NCBI RefSeq assembly: GCF_006483445.1
Contig: NZ_PPPT01000199.1
Location: 1-37,769, forward strand
Direction of reading: 5' to 3'
Source: Bradyrhizobium guangdongense
GTDB lineage: Bacteria > Pseudomonadota > Alphaproteobacteria > Rhizobiales > Xanthobacteraceae
Length of the DNA stretch: 37,769 nucleotides
Below, in pieces: positions 31,524 to 37,769 of this stretch. A program made the position numbers and the translations under genes. The notes beneath the pieces were generated by a model. It saw nothing but the letters and a program-made list of their open reading frames with translations. It did no database searches and was not told the DNA's origin. Positions within the stretch are counted from its first letter, which is position 1. Every line of letters starts with the position of its first letter.

Positions 31524-32933
31524 ATGGGCGAGAATGACACCCTTGCAGTCGTTAAATGGGTCGTGTTTTTGCTGGCCTGCGTTGGGGTCATTCCGTTGTC
31601 GGCCTGGCTTCGTCGCTATCCGAGGCAAGGGCCGCTGATTTGGTTCCTGATGGGAATTGTACCATTTCTCCTGACTATCCGGCCTGGGTTCGACATTGCG
31701 CTTATTTCCTGGGCGCAGGAATGGCCAGGAGGATCCTTTACTTGGCCCGGATACGTAAAGGGAGCGCAAATATCGGCCCTCGACCTTTTGGCCGCCGCCC
31801 TCTATTTCAGCTTGCCTCGGTCATCCGATCCTCTTCCCTTTAGATGGCCGGTAACACTCTATTTCGTAGCGGTGCTGCTTTCTGCCACCGTGGCTAGAGA
31901 GCCAATGGCGGCCTTGTTCTATGCTTGGCAGTACGCACGAATGTTACTGGTGTACGTAGTTGTTGCGCGTGGGGTCGCCGCGGACGCGCGCTTTGCTCCC
32001 ACGGTTCTAGCTGGGATGGCGGCCGGCTTGTGCATCGAGGCGATCGCGGTCGTTCTGCAGAAATATGCCTTGGGTATGGTTCAGCCGCCCGGCACGTTTA
32101 GTCATCAAAATTCGCTCGGCATGGCTTTGCATTTCGTTGTGTTACCCTGCTTCGCGCTGGTTTTGGCAGGAAATGCTTCGCTTCTCGTAAGATCGGCTCC
32201 CGTCATCGGAGCGGGAATCGCTGCTATGACCGCTTCGCGAGGAACCGCCGGACTACTCGGTCTAGGATTAGTCGCCATCTTTGTTCTCTCAGCTCTACGG
32301 GGTTGGACGTCTCGAAAGGCGATGGTCGGACTTGTGGGCGCGCTAGCCGTCGCGGCGTTAGCGCCGATTGCATTCTATTCGTTCAACACGCGTATCGCGC
32401 AAACCTATGAAGGCTTCAGGGCATCGGATCTGGAGCGATCGGCATTGGAGGCATCCGCATCCGCCATGCTTGACAATAATCCATTTGGAGTTGGCGCGAA
32501 CAATTTTGCGCTCGTGGCCGGCAGTGAGGGCTATTCCCGGCAAGCGAGAGTGTTGACCGATGTTCTGGAATTCAGCGTTCACGTCCACAACGCGTATTGG
32601 CTCGCAGCCGCAGAGACGGGCTATTTTGGCTTTGCGTGCTTTCTCGTTCTCATCCTGACCCCGATGGTCACGGCCTTCCTATCCAGCTTTAGATATCTCA
32701 GTGACATAAGGGGAGACCTGTTGCTTGGGGTTGGAGTGGCGCTCTTGATCGTCTACATTCACTCGCTTTATGAGTGGATTTTTTACACCTACCAGATCCA
32801 GTACCTTTTTTCCTTTGTGGTAGCCATATCGGCCGGGACCGCGCAACAATTGGGGTACTGGAGGCGGACATCAGCCCAGGGCTATCGTGGCGTTAGGCAA
32901 TCGAAGATCAGATTGCGAGGCCGCAACGCATAG
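31524..32933 (+). CDS. O-antigen ligase/polymerase-family membrane protein
   Basis: The frame is open from a TTG at 31428, but the ATG at 31524 (MGENDTLAVVKWVVFLLAC) starts directly before the first helix and is preferred, giving 469 residues. It has about ten to twelve helices. The motifs are present: 'FSHQNSLGMALHF', 'MTASRGTAGLLGLG' with Arg239, 'NPFGVGANNF', and 'HVHNAYWLAAAETGYFG' with His355. This supports an active Wzy- or WaaL-like enzyme, distinct in sequence from the one at 20455. Whether it polymerises the chain or attaches it to an acceptor cannot be decided. The C-terminus is basic. Confidence 0.85.
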   Translation: MGENDTLAVVKWVVFLLACVGVIPLSAWLRRYPRQGPLIWFLMGIVPFLLTIRPGFDIALISWAQEWPGGSFTWPGYVKGAQISALDLLAAALYFSLPRSSDPLPFRWPVTLYFVAVLLSATVAREPMAALFYAWQYARMLLVYVVVARGVAADARFAPTVLAGMAAGLCIEAIAVVLQKYALGMVQPPGTFSHQNSLGMALHFVVLPCFALVLAGNASLLVRSAPVIGAGIAAMTASRGTAGLLGLGLVAIFVLSALRGWTSRKAMVGLVGALAVAALAPIAFYSFNTRIAQTYEGFRASDLERSALEASASAMLDNNPFGVGANNFALVAGSEGYSRQARVLTDVLEFSVHVHNAYWLAAAETGYFGFACFLVLILTPMVTAFLSSFRYLSDIRGDLLLGVGVALLIVYIHSLYEWIFYTYQIQYLFSFVVAISAGTAQQLGYWRRTSAQGYRGVRQSKIRLRGRNA

Positions 32934-33245
32934 AGCTTCGTTAGCAAGCTGGTGCAAGCACCTACCGTCGATCGGGGCAGTCGTCTATTCGTCTCAGCGG
33001 ACCGGTTCCGGCGACTTTGCTTTCATGCTACCCTTTCCCCTCCCGTCAACCGGCATAGCAACGCTGCCGTCGAGCGCATGCCGGCGACGTTTCCGAGCGG
33101 CAGTCGCCATACTTGTCGAGGCGACTCGAAGATGGCAGGCTAGCATCGGGCTTTGCCATGCAAAGCCTATACCCTTCGCGGAAGGGCGGCAGCAAGGGGC
33201 TATTGATTTGACAGACATAAGCACAATCAGTTTGGTGAGATTGAG
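32934..33245. other. 312-bp stretch without a confident gene
   Basis: Frames at 32887-33249 (plus) and 32994-33398 (minus) overlap known genes and have no recognisable content. A TTGACA-like element lies near 33208 but without a good -10 at the usual spacing. The last bases hold the GGTGAG ribosome-binding site for the glycosyltransferase at 33246. Confidence 0.35.
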
Positions 33246-34559
33246 ATGAAAGCGCAACCTCGCGTGTTCGCGACTCTGGGCCCTGGAGATGTGGTGGCGA
33301 CGCGTCGTGCGGCGGGAGTCAAACTGGGGGCTGAGGGGCTGACGAGTATTCCCTACTCCGAACAGTTCGTTGCATATTGCCGCGAGCGGAAAATCCAAGC
33401 GTTAGGAATATCAGCTAATGTTCGCAGAGACATCTTAGCTGATCAAATTGTGACTTTAGAGAATTGTCCAAAGCTTTTAGAAGGAACGAGCGGTGTTGCC
33501 TTTCATGTCTCCCAGTTAATCTATGCTGCGTATCTTTGTTGGCGCGCAGTGCTGTTCCGAGCCGACTATGCGATCATCGACTCCGGAACAACCCATTATT
33601 TTCTGCTTCTAACATTCCGCCTATTCGGAATTCGGGTCATAGCGAATCTGCATAATGTGCTTTGGCCTAGAGGTTTCCCTCCAAAGCGTCTCACTGCTCG
33701 CGTAATTGCTTTTCTTGACCGCCTCTTTTTCACCTATGGCGCTTCAGCGGCAATTGGTGTTTCTCCAGAATGCGAGCGTCAGGTGGCCGCAGTTTCGCGT
33801 GGAAGGATTCCGTTTTTTCAGTATCGCTGCCAATTTCGAGAAGATGGATTTATTGAAGCTTCACCCTATAACGGGGGAGTGTTTCGGCTTTGCTTCTCGG
33901 GGCGGGCAAAGCGATACAAGGGGCTGCTTGACCTAGTTGAGATCGCGATTTCGCTCCGTCAACTGAATGTTACTCCATTTATTATTGAGGTTTGCGGGGA
34001 CGGACCCGCGCTCGACGAGCTCCAAGCTCTAATCGCAAAGAGGGGGGTCGCCGATTCTTTTGTTCTTCACGGCGCGCTTTCTCGCAACGAGCTCCTGAAT
34101 GTCTACGCGCGCTCGCATGCGATGATTGTTCCGACTCGCAGCAATTTTTGTGAAGGTGTGCCAGCGGTCTGTGCCGAAGCTGCTCTTGCTCGTTTGCCAG
34201 TGATAGCAAGCGATGCAACCAACTCACTGGATGTGATTGGCGAGGCATCCATTCAGGTGCCAACAGATGAGGTCGACGGTTTCGTCAAAGCTATCGTACA
34301 AATGTTCAATTCGCCAAGATACTATTTCTCTCTGCGGAACCACTGTGCGGCAGTTGCTCATCAATTTCTGGATCGCAATCTTAGTATGCCTGCGGCCATA
34401 GACCGCGCGCTAAATGCGATTGCTGGGCAAGAAGTTCTTACGGACTACTCCGCTCTCTTCAACGAGGGACCTCCTGCACGATTTCGGCCGTCCGTTGGGC
34501 TCATAAGATCGGACCAGCCTTCGGTTGGCAGTGGATGCTCGCCATTGGGCCATACTTGA
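33246..34559 (+). CDS. glycosyltransferase family 4
   Basis: The 437-residue protein has a GT-B fold. The N-terminal half has a hydrophobic patch (VSQLIYAAYLCWRAVLFRADYAIID) and 'GIRVIANLHNVLWPRGF'. The C-terminal half has 'FRLCFSGRAKRYKGLLDLVEIA', 'VCGDGPALDELQALI' and the E-x7-E nucleotide-sugar motif with Glu303 and Glu311 (CEGVPAVCAEA). It is a retaining transferase using a nucleotide sugar, probably for a middle sugar of the repeat unit. It follows the polymerase/ligase-like gene on the same strand. Confidence 0.9.
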   Translation: MKAQPRVFATLGPGDVVATRRAAGVKLGAEGLTSIPYSEQFVAYCRERKIQALGISANVRRDILADQIVTLENCPKLLEGTSGVAFHVSQLIYAAYLCWRAVLFRADYAIIDSGTTHYFLLLTFRLFGIRVIANLHNVLWPRGFPPKRLTARVIAFLDRLFFTYGASAAIGVSPECERQVAAVSRGRIPFFQYRCQFREDGFIEASPYNGGVFRLCFSGRAKRYKGLLDLVEIAISLRQLNVTPFIIEVCGDGPALDELQALIAKRGVADSFVLHGALSRNELLNVYARSHAMIVPTRSNFCEGVPAVCAEAALARLPVIASDATNSLDVIGEASIQVPTDEVDGFVKAIVQMFNSPRYYFSLRNHCAAVAHQFLDRNLSMPAAIDRALNAIAGQEVLTDYSALFNEGPPARFRPSVGLIRSDQPSVGSGCSPLGHT

Positions 34560-34740
34560 CTTGCTCGCCCGGTGACTGTCTCGACAAGAGGGAGGCGGAA
34601 CCGAATGATGCCGTCATTAACGATTTGCTCAAGGAAATGAGGATGGCAATTGCTACCGCGCTGTACTCAGATCGATTTTGTGCTTATCAATGTGCAATCT
34701 TATAACACTAGCGCGGGGCGGGGAATCTAGCGGGGTGTAA

Positions 34741-37107
34741 GTGGCTTTCATTTCATATGTTTCGCTAGGTCTTGCGCTTGTAATTTGCTTCGCAGTAGCT
34801 CTATTTGTGGTTGAGACGTCGGCGGCAATCCTCTGTCGGATGTCGAATGGACAACCCATGCCGCAGGGTTCTCCACGTGTTGCGGTTCTGGTGCCTGCCC
34901 ATAATGAAGGCGTCGGCATACTTCCCACAATTCGAGACATCAAAGCCCAAATTGGTAAACAGGATAGGCTGCTTGTCGTCGCCGATAATTGTGACGACGA
35001 TACTGCTTCCGTAGCTCGGGACGCTGGTGCGGAGGTTGTGGAACGCAATGATTCCGGTCTCCTCGGCAAGGGGTACGCTTTGGATTTCGGCATCAGGCAT
35101 CTTGGGCATGCTCCGCCCGACGTCGTGGTAATGATTGATGCTGACTGCGGAGTTTCAATGGGCGCGATCCGCGATCTAGCGTCGGAGTGTGCGCGGACTG
35201 GAAGGCCCGTACAGGGTCTATATCTAATGCTACCGCCCGTGGCGACCAAAATCCAATCTCAAGTTGCCGTTTTTGCTTGGCGCGTGAAAAATTGGGTACG
35301 GCCGCTTGGACTTCGAGCCCTCAATCTGCCCTGCCAGTTGATGGGCAGCGGAATGGCGTTTCCCTGGAATGTGATTTGCTCCGCTCCGCTTGCAAGCGGG
35401 GAGATAGTTGAAGATCTCAAACTGGGCCTTTCACTGGCACAGCGTGGCCATCCACCCCTTTTCTTGCCGTCGGCCATTGTGACGAGTCGGTTTCCCTCGT
35501 CGGACGAAGGGACTAGGACCCAGCGCGAACGCTGGGAGCATGGACATCTAAGCAGTATAGCGGAGGCGCCTCACTTGGTTTGGAAAGCCGCTTCACGACT
35601 TGATCTGGCCACGACAGTTCTAGCGCTTGATATGGCCGTACCCCCCCTTTCACTCCTTGCTCTCTTGTCAATCTTAATCACCTTGGTCTCCGGCTTCGCG
35701 GCGCATTTGAGCGGTAACTGGTCAGCTGCGATTCTTTCGTTTGGCTCTCTTTGTGCTTTCTCATTTGCAGTGCTTGGCTGCTGGTTGGTGTTTGGCCGCG
35801 ATGTACTGCCACTTCGTGCCATCGTCTCAATTCCAGCGTACGCGTTAAAGAAGATACCACTCTATCTTCGGGCATTGTTCGGGACGCGGGCGTCTTACTG
35901 GATCCGAACGGATCGAACAGGAACCAAGGCAATAGAGGTGGATGCAGAACAACGCATCCTGATCGCCCCAAATGCGCAGACGAATGAATCTCCTCGCGCA
36001 ACCGGGAATGATATCCTGCGCGATGCTTATGGGATCTTTGGGATTCCAATTGATTGCGTAAGTTGGAATTCAGTGTTTCTCCGGCTCGAGAGCGCGGTGA
36101 AAGAACGTGTTCCGTTTCTAATCTCTACTCCCAACCTGAATTTCCTAATCGCAAGCATGTCAGATGCGAACTTTCGCTCTACGCTCCTGTTTAGCGATCT
36201 TTGTCCACCAGATGGCATGCCTATCGTTTGGCTGGCGAAGCTTTTTGGAGTTCCGATCAAGACTCGAATTGCCGGCTCAGATATTTTTGAGGCTTTGAAA
36301 CTGAGGTGGCCTCAACATGCGCCGCTTAAGGTGTTTCTGTTCGGCGGAGCCGAAGGTGTAGCAGAAGAGGCGAGCAGGCGGATAAACTCGCGTCCCGGAG
36401 GGTTGCTTTGCGTCGGCTCCTTCTATCCAGGCTTCGGATCCGTTGACGAAATGAGTGACCAATCGATAATCGAGGTCATCAATGACAGCGGCGCGGATCT
36501 GCTTGTGGTTGCGCTGGGAGCTCAAAAGGGACAGATCTGGCTGAAGTGCAATCATTATAGGTTGACGATTCCGGTGCGTTCCCACCTGGGAGCGACCCTG
36601 AATTTTGAAGCAGGTACGATTACAAGGGCACCGCGAATTCTGCGGGGAGCGGGACTTGAATGGCTCTGGCGAATTAAGGAAGAGCCGGTTCTCTGGCGTC
36701 GCTATTGGCATGACGGCCTCGAATTTCTCCAACTGTTTGTGACGAGGGTCTTGCCGTTGCTAGCGTTCTCGAGATGGTACCATTTCGCCAATAACCGGAG
36801 TGATGCGATCTCAGTTTCGTTTCCGGAGCGGCCTCACGACATCGTAATTCAAATCAATGGTGCGGCGATCGAGAAGAATGTTGGGCAGGTAGCGGAGAGG
36901 TTTATGCTGGCCCTCGATGCGGACCGTGACGTGCTCCTTGACTTGGTCGGGGTCACGCGCATCGACAGTCGATTCATTGGCCTCATTCTCATGCTGAGCA
37001 AGGAATTGGAGCGTCGTGGCCGCACTCTACGGTTCGGGGGCATCTCGGCACCTGTCTCTCGCCTGTTCCGATTGGGCGGGTTTGAGTTCTTGTTGGCAAA
37101 GGCATAG
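34741..37107 (+). CDS. three-domain fusion: GT2, WecG/TagA/CpsF (GT26) glycosyltransferase, STAS
   Basis: This 788-residue protein (GTG at 34741) joins three units. Residues 1 to about 390 are a membrane GT2: one N-terminal helix, VAVLVPAHNEG, the D133-A-D135 metal site, ED at 224-225, a QRERW motif at 261-265, then about three helices. Residues about 425-650 are a GT26 domain: T463-P-N465, PDG with Asp491, TRIAGSD at 508-514, and the C-terminal appendage 'GLEWLWRIKEEP'. Residues about 698-788 are a STAS domain with Asp742-Ser743 at the position phosphorylated in SpoIIAA-type proteins. GT26 enzymes use UDP-ManNAc(A)- or glucose-type donors on lipid-linked acceptors. The fused STAS may sense or scaffold. 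The frame is uninterrupted across all joins. Confidence 0.9.
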   Translation: MAFISYVSLGLALVICFAVALFVVETSAAILCRMSNGQPMPQGSPRVAVLVPAHNEGVGILPTIRDIKAQIGKQDRLLVVADNCDDDTASVARDAGAEVVERNDSGLLGKGYALDFGIRHLGHAPPDVVVMIDADCGVSMGAIRDLASECARTGRPVQGLYLMLPPVATKIQSQVAVFAWRVKNWVRPLGLRALNLPCQLMGSGMAFPWNVICSAPLASGEIVEDLKLGLSLAQRGHPPLFLPSAIVTSRFPSSDEGTRTQRERWEHGHLSSIAEAPHLVWKAASRLDLATTVLALDMAVPPLSLLALLSILITLVSGFAAHLSGNWSAAILSFGSLCAFSFAVLGCWLVFGRDVLPLRAIVSIPAYALKKIPLYLRALFGTRASYWIRTDRTGTKAIEVDAEQRILIAPNAQTNESPRATGNDILRDAYGIFGIPIDCVSWNSVFLRLESAVKERVPFLISTPNLNFLIASMSDANFRSTLLFSDLCPPDGMPIVWLAKLFGVPIKTRIAGSDIFEALKLRWPQHAPLKVFLFGGAEGVAEEASRRINSRPGGLLCVGSFYPGFGSVDEMSDQSIIEVINDSGADLLVVALGAQKGQIWLKCNHYRLTIPVRSHLGATLNFEAGTITRAPRILRGAGLEWLWRIKEEPVLWRRYWHDGLEFLQLFVTRVLPLLAFSRWYHFANNRSDAISVSFPERPHDIVIQINGAAIEKNVGQVAERFMLALDADRDVLLDLVGVTRIDSRFIGLILMLSKELERRGRTLRFGGISAPVSRLFRLGGFEFLLAKA

Positions 37108-37170
37108 AGCAGCCGAACGGTACGCAATATCCGTCGACGCCGCAGACTTCTGAATGGTGATTTCTGAGCA

Positions 37171-37769
37171 ATGCGTAAACTTAGTGGTGTAATTGTCGGT
37201 TGCGGCTTGATTGCCCGGGAGCACCTCATTGCGCTCTCCGGAAACGACGACGTCAGAATTGCGGCGGTATGCGATGTCTCTGCCGTAAAGGCTGAAGCGA
37301 CTGCCGACCGTTTCTGCATCGAGAGGTACTATACCGATCTAGATGCGATGCTTTCCGACGTCAGGCCGGACCTCGTGCACATTACGACGCCTCCGTCCGC
37401 GCACTTTGCGATAGCCAAACGCTGCCTGGAACAGGGACTGAACGTCCTCTGCGAAAAACCCTTGACGATGAACTATACCGATTTCCTCGTGCTGAAGGAC
37501 CTTGCGAATGAAAGGCGCTGCGTCCTTATGGAGAGTCAGAACTATCGGTATCACTCGTCGGTGGCGAGGATTGAGCAATTGATCTCCGCGGGAGCGCTCG
37601 GAGATGTTCTCGATGTCAACGTTTCCATTTTTGCGAATCTCTACGGTCCGGCAAGTCCCTACCTTGACCAGAACGTTCCGCACTTTAGCTTAGCACTGAA
37701 AGGGGGGCCCATCGGAGTCTATTTGCCCCATTTGGCATACATGGCGGAGATGTTTGCAGGTGCGGCGGT
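37171..37769 (+). CDS. Gfo/Idh/MocA-family oxidoreductase, 5' part (runs off window)
   Basis: The ATG at 37171 opens a frame that stays open to the window end (199 codons), so the C-terminus is missing. The protein begins MRKLSGVIVGCGLIAREHL, an NAD(P)-binding Rossmann start. It continues with 'AAVCDV', 'DLVHITTPPSAHF' and 'LCEKPLTMN', the EKP motif with the catalytic-region Lys. These place it in the Gfo/Idh/MocA family. Members in polysaccharide loci often oxidise or reduce nucleotide sugars, for example at C3. The exact substrate cannot be told from this half. It lies 63 bp after the fusion gene, probably in one operon. Confidence 0.88.
   Translation, partial: MRKLSGVIVGCGLIAREHLIALSGNDDVRIAAVCDVSAVKAEATADRFCIERYYTDLDAMLSDVRPDLVHITTPPSAHFAIAKRCLEQGLNVLCEKPLTMNYTDFLVLKDLANERRCVLMESQNYRYHSSVARIEQLISAGALGDVLDVNVSIFANLYGPASPYLDQNVPHFSLALKGGPIGVYLPHLAYMAEMFAGAA

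Noticed and set aside
32887..33249. A 120-codon plus-strand frame between two EPS genes
   Set aside because: It overlaps the end of the polymerase/ligase-like gene and has no recognisable segment or ribosome-binding site.
1..37769. CRISPR arrays, transposases, integrases, tRNA or rRNA genes
   Set aside because: I looked for regularly spaced repeats, IS-type frames and tRNA-like cloverleaf ends and saw none. The only longer repeats are the 38-bp and 22-bp pairs, which are tied to gene ends.

Overview
The window reads as chromosomal DNA of a high-GC alphaproteobacterium. Small Trp/HTH-type DNA-binding proteins, many short exported proteins of unknown function and a Wzx/Wzy-type exopolysaccharide locus together suggest a Bradyrhizobium-like (Nitrobacteraceae) member of the Hyphomicrobiales. 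That placement is inferred from protein style and gene content, not from a search.

Layout. 1-6.2 kb is a mixed housekeeping and accessory stretch: the 3' end of an unknown gene, a GrlR-like protein, a small unknown protein, an exported CHRD-domain protein, several short exported Asn/Ser/Thr/Pro-rich proteins, and a membrane EAL (c-di-GMP phosphodiesterase) gene flanked by two small paralogous HTH proteins. 6.4-10.9 kb makes nucleotide sugars: rfbB-rfbA on the minus strand, rfbC-rfbD on the plus strand (dTDP-L-rhamnose), and galE on the minus strand (UDP-galactose). 11-13.3 kb holds short, mostly unknown genes. 13.3-17.3 kb holds a PPP-family phosphatase with a small membrane-anchored protein, a transglutaminase-like cysteine protease (BTLCP), and a polymerase-like membrane protein that lacks its usual motif residues.

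17.5-25.7 kb is a co-directional polysaccharide assembly run: initiating undecaprenyl-phosphate sugar transferase, Wza-type export lipoprotein, Wzy/WaaL-type polymerase, an exported protein of unknown role, a Wzc/ExoP-type tyrosine autokinase, and a membrane-anchored protein overlapping the kinase tail. 25.8-27.7 kb carries an orphan ABC-type substrate-binding protein and small exported proteins. 28.3-37.8 kb supplies more glycosyltransferases (GT2, GT4), a Wzx-type flippase, another polymerase/ligase-like protein, a three-domain protein joining GT2, a WecG/TagA/CpsF (GT26) domain and STAS, and the start of a Gfo/Idh/MocA oxidoreductase that runs off the window.

The genes fit one pathway. dTDP-rhamnose and UDP-galactose are made, a lipid-linked repeat unit is started and extended, Wzx flips it, a Wzy-type enzyme polymerises it, and Wzc plus Wza control chain length and export. 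The most unusual points are the GT2-GT26-STAS fusion, the apparently non-catalytic polymerase homologue, and a pair of paralogous membrane-anchored proteins, one near each of two polymerase-like genes. No rRNA, tRNA, CRISPR array, transposase or integrase was seen.
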